NCBI GenBank assembly: GCA_027437055.1
Contig: DAIAOV010000006.1
Span: forward strand, 1 to 63,013
Direction: 5' to 3'
Length of the DNA stretch: 63,013 nucleotides
Source: Legionella sp.
Lineage (GTDB): Bacteria > Pseudomonadota > Gammaproteobacteria > Legionellales > Legionellaceae
A program made the position numbers and the translations under genes. Every line of letters starts with the position of its first letter. Position 1 is the first letter of the stretch. Under the pieces are notes generated by a model. The model was not told the DNA's origin. It saw only the letters and a list, made by a program, of their open reading frames with translations, and did not search any database. Shown here piece after piece: positions 28,041 to 36,412 of this stretch.

Positions 28041-28767
28041 AATTTCATCTTTTATCGATTTATTCCCAGGGCTAATTTATTTTTTCATTCTAATAATAGC
28101 CGTGCTCCTTGTTTATTTTTACCAACAAAAGAAACGACTACGGATTAAACAATGGCAAAAATCCTTAAATTTACAGCAACATCAACTCATCTTTCAGCAA
28201 CTTTATCAACACATCAACGGATTCCAGCTCTCACAGCAAGCACGGAAGAAGCAAGATGCTATTGAATATACCTATGGAGAAATAGAGTTCTTACCCTTTA
28301 TCGCTCTTTTATCCCTGGTGGCCCTAGATCATAAAACAATTTTTTATGATCTAGGCAGTGGTGTGGGCAAAGCAGTTCTTGCCTGTGCCATGGTATATCC
28401 TGTGAGTAAATGTGTGGGAGTAGAACTGTTGCCAGAACTACATCAAGCGGCTTGTAATCAAACAGCTCGATTAGTAACACAACAAGACTATATGGAAAAA
28501 GCCAAAAAAATTGAATTTATCCAGGGAGACTTCCTTAAAGTTAACCTAGATGATGCAACATTAATCTTTGTTAACTCAACCACCATCTTCGGCTCTGTAT
28601 GGGAAAATCTCTGTGCTAGGCTAAACAATTTGCCTAAGTTGCATACCCTTATTACAACCAGTAAAACGATAACTCCTCATGATTCGTTTCACATTAGCAG
28701 TACTAAGATAGAGATGAGTTGGGGTATAGTCGAAGCGTACATTCATACCAGAAAAACAAATTTTTAA
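28012..28767 (+). CDS. Membrane-anchored DOT1-like SAM methyltransferase
   Basis: 251 residues from the ATG at 28012; ATGs at 28018 and 28030 are also possible because no clear ribosome site decides. One N-terminal membrane helix (about 18-37) is followed by a class I methyltransferase domain. TYGEIEFLPF at 88-97 resembles the D1 loop of DOT1-type enzymes, motif I is DLGSGVGK at 113-120, and GVELLPELH at 136-144 carries the ribose-binding Glu138. DOT1 proteins methylate lysine in histone H3; bacterial relatives exist with unknown targets. The overlap with the coiled-coil gene suggests a complex. The substrate is unknown. Confidence 0.75.
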   Translation: MTMYYNMVDKISSFIDLFPGLIYFFILIIAVLLVYFYQQKKRLRIKQWQKSLNLQQHQLIFQQLYQHINGFQLSQQARKKQDAIEYTYGEIEFLPFIALLSLVALDHKTIFYDLGSGVGKAVLACAMVYPVSKCVGVELLPELHQAACNQTARLVTQQDYMEKAKKIEFIQGDFLKVNLDDATLIFVNSTTIFGSVWENLCARLNNLPKLHTLITTSKTITPHDSFHISSTKIEMSWGIVEAYIHTRKTNF

Positions 28768-28899
28768 CTAACTGGCTTGAAAACATTGAATAAATTTTTA
28801 CCCAGTCTATACTTATAAAACAAGAAGAAAGAAAATTGTCAGCACCTGATGTGTCTTGGTGACAGACTACATAAGAACACGCGACAAAACGAGGTGGGT

Positions 28900-29217
28900 A
28901 TGATTAAATCGGAACTCATTGAACAAATCGCTGCACGAATGACGCATCTTACAGAAAAACAAGTGGCGGATGGGATTAATAGAATACTGGAACTAATGAG
29001 TGAAGCGCTCATTAAGGGACAAAGAATTGAAATTCGCGGCTTTGGCAGTTTTTCTCTCCATTATAGACCACCGCGTAATGCCCATAATCCCAAAACCGGC
29101 GAAAAAGTAGTCACCGAGGCCAAGCATAGCCCCCACTTTAAGCCTGGAAAAGAGTTGCGTGAGCGTGTTGACGCATCGCGTGCTAAGCACTCTCTTCCCA
29201 AAGATAATGAGAAATAA
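28900..29217 (+). CDS. ihfB: Integration host factor, beta subunit
   Basis: 105 residues from the ATG at 28900, chosen because GAGGTGGG lies just upstream and MIKSELIE is the family N-terminus. A longer in-frame start at 28849 adds 17 atypical residues. IHF-beta pairs with IHF-alpha to bend DNA sharply. The DNA-binding signature [20 protein letters not shown] spans 45-64, with the intercalating proline in [10 protein letters not shown]. The C-terminus is about ten residues longer than in E. coli ([13 protein letters not shown]). It lies downstream of the methyltransferase gene, separated by 132 nt. Confidence 0.95.
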   Translation: MIKSELIEQIAARMTHLTEKQVADGINRILELMSEALIKGQRIEIRGFGSFSLHYRPPRNAHNPKTGEKVVTEAKHSPHFKPGKELRERVDASRAKHSLPKDNEK

Positions 29218-29240
29218 CTATTAAATATTCTCTCATTATC
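29203..29240 (+). terminator. Hairpin spanning the ihfB stop
   Basis: 10-bp arms gataatgaga (29203-29212) and tctcattatc (29231-29240) pair exactly, with an 18-nt loop that contains the stop codon. There is no T-run, so it may be a 3'-end stabiliser. Confidence 0.4.
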
Positions 29241-29303
29241 CAGTAACTGTGGATTGGATCTGACTCAACGGAAGTGTTTACATAATGATGTCAATTTAAG
29301 AGA

Positions 29304-29329
29304 GTAGGCCGGGCCTTGGCCCGACCTAC
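29304..29329. repeat. GTCGGGC-family palindrome 3
   Basis: 12-bp arms with one mismatch (gtaggccgggcc at 29304-29315, ggcccgacctac at 29318-29329) and a 2-nt loop, between the convergent ihfB and dcd genes. It shares the cctacgt flank with the copy at 11520. Confidence 0.75.
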
Positions 29330-29342
29330 GTTATAAAGCGCA

Positions 29343-29909
29343 TTAAGCTTTAGGTAAAGTAACCCCGGTTTGCCCCTGATATTTTCCACCTCTATCTCTA
29401 TAGGAAACGGCACAAACTTCAGTCGCTTCAAGAAAAAGCATTTGGGCTACACCTTCATTGGCATAAATTTTTGCTGGGAGCGTGGTTGTATTAGAGAACT
29501 CCAGAGTAACGTGTCCTTCCCACTCAGGCTCTAAAGGAGTAACATTGACTATAATGCCACAACGAGCATAAGTAGACTTTCCAAGACAGATGGTTAGTAC
29601 ATTTCTAGGGATACGGAAATATTCTATTGTTCTAGCCAACGCAAAAGAATTAGGGGGAATAATACACACATCTGACTGAACATCTACAAAACTATTTTCA
29701 TCAAAAGCCTTGGGATCAACTATGGCTGAATTAATATTGGTAAAAATCTTGAACTCATTAGAACAACGCACATCATAGCCGTAGCTAGAAACACCATAAG
29801 AAATAATTCGGCCAGAATCATTCTCACGCACTTGTTCTGAGTGAAATGGCGAAATCATTCCATGCTCTAGCGCCATTTTTTCTATCCATCGATCTGATTT
29901 AATTGACAT
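29343..29909 (-). CDS. dcd: dCTP deaminase
   Basis: 188 residues, normal for the trimeric enzyme that converts dCTP to dUTP and so feeds dTMP synthesis. Catalytic residues fall in GKSTYARCG (Ser112, Arg116) and TLEFSN (Glu137). The start [13 protein letters not shown] is the family N-terminus. It is convergent with ihfB across a palindrome and 113 nt upstream of the slipin gene 3' end on the same strand. Confidence 0.96.
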   Translation of the reverse strand: MSIKSDRWIEKMALEHGMISPFHSEQVRENDSGRIISYGVSSYGYDVRCSNEFKIFTNINSAIVDPKAFDENSFVDVQSDVCIIPPNSFALARTIEYFRIPRNVLTICLGKSTYARCGIIVNVTPLEPEWEGHVTLEFSNTTTLPAKIYANEGVAQMLFLEATEVCAVSYRDRGGKYQGQTGVTLPKA

Positions 29910-30022
29910 GCTTGAACCTATTTAATACTAAAAAGTAGAGTTCTATCATAAAATGGTCATAAACGAAAGTTCATATTGATAAAAAAATAACCCCCTTCTC
30001 AAACTCGCTGCGATGAGCCCTC

Positions 30023-30775
30023 TTATTTTTTCTGAGTCATGTTCGCCAAAATATCTCCCAACTCCATTGGTATAGGAAATACTATAGTGGAACTGTTCTC
30101 TTCAGCAATTGCAGCGAGAGTCTGCAGATATCGCAACTGCATGGCCTGTGGCTGCTGAGCTAGAACCTGAGAAGCCTGTAATAACTTTTCTGATGCCTGT
30201 AGCTCGCCATCGGCATGAATGATCTTTGCCCTTTTATCACGCTCAGCCTCAGCTTGTTTTGCTATAGCTCGAATCATACTTTCATCTAAATCCACATGTT
30301 TAATTTCAACATTGGAGACCTTAACACCCCAATTATCTGTTTGTGAGTCTAGTATTTTTTGTACATCACTATTTAATTTTTCACGTTCAGATAACATTTC
30401 ATCCAATTCATGTTGCCCCAAAACAGAGCGTAATGTAGTTTGCGCCAATTGGCTGGTCGCCTCATAATAGTTTTCCACTTGAATAATCGCATTTTCAGGT
30501 ATTACCACACGAAAATAGAGTACCGCACTGACTCGTACAGAAACGTTGTCCCTGGAGATCACATCCTGGCTAGGCACATCCATGACTATAGTTCTCAAAT
30601 CAACACGAACAACTTGCTGCACTAGTGGAATAATAATAACCAATCCAGGGCCTTTAACCCGCCAAAAACGGCCTAAAGTAAAAACAACACCGCGCTCATA
30701 CTCCCGAAAAACTTTAAACGAAGACATTAGCAATAAACCGATTATTACAACTATAATTCCTATAAAAGCGCCCAT
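30023..30775 (-). CDS. Slipin (stomatin/SPFH family) membrane protein
   Basis: 250 residues. An N-terminal membrane hairpin (about 3-22) is followed by an SPFH domain ([14 protein letters not shown], then [13 protein letters not shown]) and a helical coil ([21 protein letters not shown]) typical of prokaryotic slipins. The family oligomerises in membrane microdomains. AAGGAG lies ideally before the ATG. It lies 43 nt after the NfeD protease gene, the classic partner: NfeD proteases cleave slipins near their hydrophobic C-terminus in archaea. The cleavage-type hydrophobic tail here could be [12 protein letters not shown]. Confidence 0.93.
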   Translation of the reverse strand: MGAFIGIIVVIIGLLLMSSFKVFREYERGVVFTLGRFWRVKGPGLVIIIPLVQQVVRVDLRTIVMDVPSQDVISRDNVSVRVSAVLYFRVVIPENAIIQVENYYEATSQLAQTTLRSVLGQHELDEMLSEREKLNSDVQKILDSQTDNWGVKVSNVEIKHVDLDESMIRAIAKQAEAERDKRAKIIHADGELQASEKLLQASQVLAQQPQAMQLRYLQTLAAIAEENSSTIVFPIPMELGDILANMTQKK

Positions 30776-30818
30776 CTTATATTCTCCTTAAGAGCTCTTG
30801 CTAATAACTTTAGACTAA

Positions 30819-32129
30819 TTATTCTATTGAGTCCTCACCAATTTCTACCTCCAACAAAAGGCCTTGAGTGCGCGTGACTTTAATCTTTTGATTTGCCGCG
30901 ATAGGTTTTTTAGCACAAACACTCCATATCTCACCACGAATAACAGCTTGACCTCGAGGATTCACTTCACTCAATGTCCTTCCTTGAGCCCCAATTAACA
31001 TGACTAGCCCGTTTTTGACAGTTTGTTGTTTTGATTTAATAACCATTCCCAAAAGAAATATAAAAATTCCGACATTGATTGCAGCCATTGCCCAAATAGC
31101 CGACCATGCAATTCTATATGCTGTATTATCCGTGTTCATCAACATAATAGAGCCGAGAACAAAGGCTATAGTTCCCCCTACCCCCAAAGAACCGTAACTC
31201 GAGGCAAACCCCTCAGCCACTATAAATATTATACCTAATATAATTAAACCCAACCCGGTATAGTTAACGGGTAATAATTGTAACGCGTAGAGCGCCACTA
31301 ATATCGATACTGACCCTATGACTCCTGGCAGAACAAATCCTGGACTCATGAGTTCGAATAAAATTCCGTAAATTCCCAACAAGATGAGAAAATAGGCAAC
31401 AGTAGGATTAGTAATCACAGCTAAAAACTGTGTGCGCCAGTTGGGATTTACTACTTCAATTGAAGCATTCGTAGTATTTAAGACTATTTTTTGATTGTTT
31501 TGAACAACAGTTACGTTGTTTAGTTGTGATAATAAATCGGGTATATTAGTTGCGATATAATTTATTGCTCCTGCTTTTAATGCCTCTGGAGCAGTAATGG
31601 ATATAGAGTCGTTTACCGCTTGTTGTGCAAATGTAGGATCTCGTCCCCGCAATTGCGCTAACGATCGAATAGTAGCCAAAGCATCATTATGAATTTTTTT
31701 CTCCATAACAGAAGACTTTTGATTATCGCTACTCAATCCATCACCAATAGTTACCGGGCTAGCTGCTCCTAGGTGCGTTCCAGGAGCCATTGCAGCCAAA
31801 GTACTAGCATATAAAAGATAGGTGCCAGCGCTAGCAGCCCTCGCTCCATTTGGGCTAACATAAGTTACTATAGGAACTTTTGAATTCAAAAATTTCTGGA
31901 TAATAACTCTTGTTGCTTCATCAAGGCCGCCGGGCGTATCAAGCAACACTATAATTAAATCAGCGTTCTGAGCTGCGGCTATATTTCTCTCTATATAGTC
32001 AGCTGTTGCTGGGCCAATGGAGCCAACGATTCGAAGTTGAACTATTTTGGCCGCATTAACTGGAGAGACACAAAATAATATCAACATCAAAAAGGAGAGC
32101 ATGTAACGAATTATAAAAGGGATACCCAT
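30819..32129 (-). CDS. NfeD-type membrane serine protease
   Basis: 436 residues from the ATG at 32129, which has AAGGA at good distance and begins a signal/membrane helix (FIIRYMLSFLMLILFCVSPVNA). The frame stays open to 32279 but the extra residues look unstructured. A ClpP-like protease domain carries DTPGG at 64-68, the serine in ARAASAGTYL (Ser100) and a lysine in VMEKKIHN (Lys144 or 145), forming a Ser-Lys dyad. Four to five membrane helices (about 230-345) precede a C-terminal OB-fold NfeD domain. It is the full-length class and forms an operon with the slipin. Confidence 0.92.
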   Translation of the reverse strand: MGIPFIIRYMLSFLMLILFCVSPVNAAKIVQLRIVGSIGPATADYIERNIAAAQNADLIIVLLDTPGGLDEATRVIIQKFLNSKVPIVTYVSPNGARAASAGTYLLYASTLAAMAPGTHLGAASPVTIGDGLSSDNQKSSVMEKKIHNDALATIRSLAQLRGRDPTFAQQAVNDSISITAPEALKAGAINYIATNIPDLLSQLNNVTVVQNNQKIVLNTTNASIEVVNPNWRTQFLAVITNPTVAYFLILLGIYGILFELMSPGFVLPGVIGSVSILVALYALQLLPVNYTGLGLIILGIIFIVAEGFASSYGSLGVGGTIAFVLGSIMLMNTDNTAYRIAWSAIWAMAAINVGIFIFLLGMVIKSKQQTVKNGLVMLIGAQGRTLSEVNPRGQAVIRGEIWSVCAKKPIAANQKIKVTRTQGLLLEVEIGEDSIE

Positions 32130-32330
32130 GCTCATTTCCTTGCGAGAGGCATATGTTAAAAGATAGCACAATTTACTATAAATTGAGTCACGCCAGGATG
32201 AGCACGTGGGCAATGGCGTGAACATTAAGGAATTTAAGGTAACAGGCAGGTTAGAGCTAAGAGTAGTACAGCCCAACAAAATAGCTCAGCGGTAATGCAC
32301 TAAGTGAAGATGAAAAGTGCTACCAAAGTT

Positions 32331-32397
32331 CCGCTTACTGACGTGCGCGGCTTGAATGAGTAGTTCTATAATCCGGGCCGCACAGATCAGTAAGCGG
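32331..32397. repeat. CGCTTACTGACGTGCGCGG repeat, copy 1
   Basis: A 67-bp element with perfect 11-bp terminal inverted repeats (ccgcttactga at 32331-32341, tcagtaagcgg at 32387-32397). Its first 50 nt recur with changes at 62121-62170. It lies in the 301-nt gap between the NfeD start and the LbtU 3' end. Confidence 0.75.
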
Positions 32398-32430
32398 CCA
32401 CGGAGGACAGTAGAAATTCATGAACCTCTA

Positions 32431-34020
32431 TTAGAAATAAACACCAATCTGAGCTGAAACTGTATCAGCCGCACGACCCGTTCCAAAAGAAGTCATGTTT
32501 ACAGCGCCAGCCGGAGCTGCTCCATTAGCAAATTGGCTAGTACCATAATCTATATCATGTTTGTATTCTAAACTTTCTACAGTATCTTTCCAAATAGAGA
32601 TATTAAATACCCCGATGAAACGATGATGTGGTAAGTTTAAAGCTAAAGCATCTTTTGACCATTGATACCCTAAACCAATAGAAGAAGGACGATTAAAGGC
32701 TCTAAAGGTCACACCAAATTCTGTTTGACCCGCTTGCGGTCTTGCTCCTTGACCATTGAAACTCAGATCTTGCGGTCTAAATGCTTCAACTGTGCCCACC
32801 CACTCTGCCGCTATGTTAAACCTATCAAAGGCAATATTACCATGAACATCAACAGCTTGGGTTTTTCGTACTGCTTCGTTTCCATTGGAAAATGAGCCAA
32901 ATCCACCGAATGTTGTGCCCACATTAGCAGCGCTATTTTGCATCCCTGCAGAATCATCAATAGAGCTAATATAACCAGCTCCTATTTCACCTCTAAAGCC
33001 ATTGAACTTATAGTTATAACCTAAATTAGCACCGCCAACCCCTGATTTACCCAAGGTGGTATCACTTCTATAGATGTATCCAGCTGCAAATGGACCAGTA
33101 TCTCCTTGAGATTGGTAACCTAATATGAAAGGCCTGGTTTTAGTTCGTGCTAAATTTAAAGGAATTGGGGCGCTAATCATTGAACTTGAGTATCGACCAA
33201 AGGGTACATATAATTGCCCCCCAGTAAAATACCATGGAGTTTTATCTAAATTCCCTATATTTACAAAACCTAAATTTAAATTAAATGCGGAATTATTAAC
33301 TCGAGGGCCAACATCAGGAGGGCTCTCATCATAAGCAATAGAAATATAAGCCTCTACATTTTGGTTAAGTGCTGCTGCCACATCCAATTCACTTGAACCA
33401 AGAGTAATATCTGCGCTAGTATTTCCACGGAAAGAACTGTTAAGAACGCCCACAGGCTCTGCCTTTCCGCTAAGTGCGACAATTGGTTTTTGCGGCACAG
33501 GATAGCCCATACTTTGATAGGCATCATACAAACGACGACGTTGTTGCATTAAGCGAATATCACGGTTGATACTAGAGATATTCACAATATAATCAGAACC
33601 ATCAAAAGCAGGTCTATCACCTAAATAAGGTGAGGTTACTACAGGCGTACCGGCTATATAAGTTACAACTCTATTATCTGCAACCAATGCTGTAGGGTAA
33701 AAGCTTATAGACTCTGGATGCTCATTGGGAGCATGAACGGTAACACGTGATGAATGATAGAACTCCTTTGCTCTATCGCTTTTCTTAGTATGAGAAGATA
33801 CAGGTACCTCTAATTTTTTCTTTGTTACTTTTTTAGGATGGGGCTGTTTTTTCTGCACATGATGCGATACTAATTTTTTTTGCAATTTATTGAGCTGAGA
33901 TTGTAATTGCTGGGTTTGGTGCTGTAATCGCTGTATTTCCTGCAATAACTGTTGATCATTTTCCGCATATAGTGGTGATGAGAAACAGGCTAGAGCCAAT
34001 ATGATTTTTTTAAATTTCAT
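32431..34020 (-). CDS. LbtU-like siderophore porin
   Basis: 529 residues. A signal peptide (cleavage after SSPLYA) is followed by a Gln-rich coiled coil (about 20-50), a basic Lys-rich linker, and a long C-terminal beta-barrel of about 400 residues. The protein ends in a strand with terminal phenylalanine (VSAQIGVYF), the usual mark for Bam insertion. This architecture fits the Legionella LbtU legiobactin receptor family, which works without a TonB-box plug. AGGAG lies eight nt before the ATG. Related coiled-coil porins are an alternative. No Fur box is evident upstream. Confidence 0.65.
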   Translation of the reverse strand: MKFKKIILALACFSSPLYAENDQQLLQEIQRLQHQTQQLQSQLNKLQKKLVSHHVQKKQPHPKKVTKKKLEVPVSSHTKKSDRAKEFYHSSRVTVHAPNEHPESISFYPTALVADNRVVTYIAGTPVVTSPYLGDRPAFDGSDYIVNISSINRDIRLMQQRRRLYDAYQSMGYPVPQKPIVALSGKAEPVGVLNSSFRGNTSADITLGSSELDVAAALNQNVEAYISIAYDESPPDVGPRVNNSAFNLNLGFVNIGNLDKTPWYFTGGQLYVPFGRYSSSMISAPIPLNLARTKTRPFILGYQSQGDTGPFAAGYIYRSDTTLGKSGVGGANLGYNYKFNGFRGEIGAGYISSIDDSAGMQNSAANVGTTFGGFGSFSNGNEAVRKTQAVDVHGNIAFDRFNIAAEWVGTVEAFRPQDLSFNGQGARPQAGQTEFGVTFRAFNRPSSIGLGYQWSKDALALNLPHHRFIGVFNISIWKDTVESLEYKHDIDYGTSQFANGAAPAGAVNMTSFGTGRAADTVSAQIGVYF

Positions 34021-34068
34021 GCGGTACTCCTGCTTATTATTTTTACTTCCTAATCAAATGGGCAGGGA

Positions 34069-34097
34069 ATTATATCGCGACAAATTCAGAATGGCTA
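34069..34097 (-). promoter_or_regulatory. Promoter candidate for the LbtU-like gene
   Basis: On the minus strand: TAGCCA (34092-34097), a 17-nt spacer and a perfect TATAAT (34069-34074), about 49 nt upstream of the ATG. The -35 box matches at four of six positions. Confidence 0.45.
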
Positions 34098-34211
34098 GAA
34101 CTAAAACACACTTATAATAAACAAGTACAGTAAGTATAAAATATAGTTAAATTATTATTTTTAGTATCAATAATTTATCTAGTAATCACTTAAGAGAACA
34201 TTTATAACGAA

Positions 34212-34235
34212 GTAGATCGGGCGAAGAGCCTGACC
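34212..34235. repeat. GTCGGGC-family palindrome 5 (degenerate)
   Basis: gtagatcgggcgaagagcct followed by gacc: a weakened copy of the family seen at 1937, 11520 and 29304. It lies in the 311-nt gap between the LbtU start and the MOMP terminator; the rest of the gap is A+T-rich without a gene. Confidence 0.45.
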
Positions 34236-34280
34236 GTTCAATGACGCCATTATGTTTATCTATTCGCTCTCTTGGATAAT

Positions 34281-34310
34281 AAAAAAGCCTATCTTGATGG
34301 ATAGGCTTTA
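34281..34310 (-). terminator. Rho-independent terminator of MOMP gene 1
   Basis: Minus-strand hairpin: aagcctatc and gataggctt arms (34285-34293, 34300-34308) with a 6-nt loop, followed on the minus strand by a T-run (a-tract at 34281-34286). It lies 22 nt after the MOMP stop. A textbook intrinsic terminator. Confidence 0.85.
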
Positions 34311-34331
34311 CACATAAAAATTAGATGTAGC

Positions 34332-35270
34332 CTAAACATTACCTAAATATTTAACGCCGAAGTAAGGACCGTAGAGTCCATAGTTCACTGTAGTAATTGG
34401 GAGTAGTGGATTTTGCAAAGGCTGTGTTTGCAATACGTTAAAATAGTTTATCGCTTGGTAACCACCCTCAACATTGAAAACCCCTTGAGGCATATTATAT
34501 TCATAATTCAAACCAAGTTTGGCTTGGACAGTAGGCACCATTGCTTTGACAGCAGTATAAGTTGGTAATAAGACTAATCCGGCTGCAGTAGCTATAAAGT
34601 CAGAGCTATAACGGCTAGTTCCATAAAGGATGGATCCAGCTCCATTAGCCGTTACCTTTATTGCTGGAGTAATGTTATATGAATAATCAATTCCTACTAC
34701 CGGGCCAAAGCCTTTGAAATCGGTATTATCTGCACGCTGCAGTGGTGAAAACGCAAATAGCTGTGCAATAAAAATTGGTTGGTAATAATTAGTTTCATTT
34801 ACCTGTAGATTGGCATATTGCATACCACCATAAAAACGAAGCTTTTTCACTAATCCCACATCTACATGCTGTCCTACAACGGCATTAACCTGATCCAATC
34901 TATTTTGATTAATCATTGTAAATGGGGCGGTAAAAGGAAATACGGGGATAAATCCTACGAAGCCTGACTGATTGGTATCATTACTGTAATGCGTCCAATC
35001 CACTGTTATATCGCTTCCAGTACTATAATGATAAGAGCCTTCTGCTCTAAATCCAAAATTCCATTTGTTATCTACATTCTGAAATTGTTGTGCTGCTTTA
35101 GCACCACCATAAATTGATTGTAAATACAATGCTTGAATACCAAAATCCCACTGTTTGGCTTCACATGGAACAGTCACATTTCCCGGAGCGCAGACTGGCC
35201 CCATAGCACCGGCGGAAGCAAAACCACTTGCTGCCAATCCGATTACAGCTAAAGTTGTCTTTTTCAACAT
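34332..35270 (-). CDS. Major outer membrane protein paralog 1 (divergent)
   Basis: 312 residues from the ATG at 35270, which has GGAG five nt upstream; a longer frame to 35303 has no ribosome site. The signal peptide ends at ASGFASA, and the mature protein begins [17 protein letters not shown], the two-cysteine N-terminus of Legionella MOMP-family porins. The barrel ends in GLYGPYFGVKYLGNV. It shares ends with the two neighbours but its middle differs strongly. It has little room for its own promoter: the upstream MOMP gene stops 73 nt away and a terminator fills most of that gap. Confidence 0.88.
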   Translation of the reverse strand: MLKKTTLAVIGLAASGFASAGAMGPVCAPGNVTVPCEAKQWDFGIQALYLQSIYGGAKAAQQFQNVDNKWNFGFRAEGSYHYSTGSDITVDWTHYSNDTNQSGFVGFIPVFPFTAPFTMINQNRLDQVNAVVGQHVDVGLVKKLRFYGGMQYANLQVNETNYYQPIFIAQLFAFSPLQRADNTDFKGFGPVVGIDYSYNITPAIKVTANGAGSILYGTSRYSSDFIATAAGLVLLPTYTAVKAMVPTVQAKLGLNYEYNMPQGVFNVEGGYQAINYFNVLQTQPLQNPLLPITTVNYGLYGPYFGVKYLGNV

Positions 35271-35285
35271 ATGAACTCCATTCCT

Positions 35286-35317
35286 AAAAAAAAAGCCCAT
35301 CACATATATGATGGGCT
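35286..35317 (-). terminator. Rho-independent terminator of MOMP gene 2
   Basis: Minus-strand hairpin of agcccatca/tgatgggct (35294-35302, 35309-35317) with a 6-nt loop and then about nine T residues. It sits directly upstream of the ribosome site of MOMP gene 1, so it also forms part of that gene's leader. Confidence 0.9.
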
Positions 35318-35343
35318 CTTATAAATCTTAACTAATTAAGAAA

Positions 35344-36246
35344 TTATACGTTACCAACATACTTTAGACCAAAATATGGACCAGATGCAGCAAAGTTAGA
35401 GAAGTTGTTCACACCAACTCCAAATCCTGTTAAACCATTGTTTACAGCATTGAAGTAGTTGAACCACATGTAACCAGCATCTAAAGTCAAATCACCTTGT
35501 GCCATAGCATAAGTGTAGTTAGCACCTAACTTAGCTTCAACTTCAGGAACGATTTGAGTAATGGAGTTGTTTCCAAATGCAAACGAAACACCAGCGTTAT
35601 TTAGTTGGTTGTTGATTGTACCTACTAAAATAGCACCAGCTGCTTTAGCATAAACGCCAAATCCGTTACCGAATACGTAGTTCATGTCTATACCAGTACG
35701 TGGACCAAATCCATTGTAGTTAGAATAGAATGGGTTAACGAAGTTAAAGAAGTTGTTGTTACCAATGTTAATACGTGCGTATTGGAAACCACCGTGGAAA
35801 CGGATTTTCTTGTTAGCACTGAAATCAACGAATTGGCCTAACTCGCCGTTAACAGCATCCCATCTTACACGGTTAAGATCGTTGAAACCGAAGAAGAAGT
35901 TGTTGTTATCGCTGCTAGCATCTAAGTGATACCAGTTGATGTTCACATCGTTACCAGTATTGAAGTGATAAGATGCTTCTAATTCAAAACCCCAGTTCCA
36001 GTTGCTATCGTTGCTGAAACCATTAACGAAAGCTAGGTTATCAAACTGATTTATATCACCGAAATTATTTTGGCTTCCGTAGTAAATTGATTGCAAATAT
36101 AATGCTTGGCCGCCGATATCCCAAGCTGTTCTTTCGCAAGGAACAGTAACATTTCCTGGGGTGCAAACTGGGCCCATAGTACCAGCAAATACTGCGCTGC
36201 TACCGAAAGCAAGAACAGCTAACGCTGTTTTTTTCAAATTTAACAT
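35344..36246 (-). CDS. Major outer membrane protein paralog 2
   Basis: 300 residues from the ATG at 36246 with GGAG upstream. Signal peptide cleavage is after SSAVFA; the mature protein starts [17 protein letters not shown]. The barrel is rich in Asn, Phe and Gly, and the C-terminus [12 protein letters not shown] ends the last strand. It is strongly similar to the next gene, most of the C-terminal 160 residues being shared. MOMP is the dominant porin and a cell-surface antigen in Legionella. Promoter, palindromic operators and terminator are all readable for this gene, which suggests strong, controlled expression. Confidence 0.93.
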   Translation of the reverse strand: MLNLKKTALAVLAFGSSAVFAGTMGPVCTPGNVTVPCERTAWDIGGQALYLQSIYYGSQNNFGDINQFDNLAFVNGFSNDSNWNWGFELEASYHFNTGNDVNINWYHLDASSDNNNFFFGFNDLNRVRWDAVNGELGQFVDFSANKKIRFHGGFQYARINIGNNNFFNFVNPFYSNYNGFGPRTGIDMNYVFGNGFGVYAKAAGAILVGTINNQLNNAGVSFAFGNNSITQIVPEVEAKLGANYTYAMAQGDLTLDAGYMWFNYFNAVNNGLTGFGVGVNNFSNFAASGPYFGLKYVGNV

Positions 36247-36321
36247 GCTTATCTCCACTTTTTTATTATTAATTTCCGTTCGTTACCAATTTAATACTAA
36301 TCAGCAACAGTACGCATTTTT

Positions 36322-36378
36322 CGCTCTAATCGAGAGCGTACCTGGATAAATTATCCAGCTGGACTTTGATAAAGTCAA
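36322..36378 (-). promoter_or_regulatory. MOMP gene 2 promoter overlapped by perfect palindromes
   Basis: Minus strand: TTGACT (36373-36378), a 17-nt spacer and GATAAT (36350-36355), each 5/6 to consensus. A perfect palindrome gacttt-gat-aaagtc (36362-36376) overlaps the -35 box and ctggataa-a-ttatccag (36342-36358) covers the -10 box. A third stem, cgctct/agagcg (36322-36338), falls near the expected transcript start. They look like operators or a structured leader. Confidence 0.6.
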
Positions 36379-36412
36379 CAGTATTGCTGAAATTTCTTAA
36401 AAAGTTAGCAAA

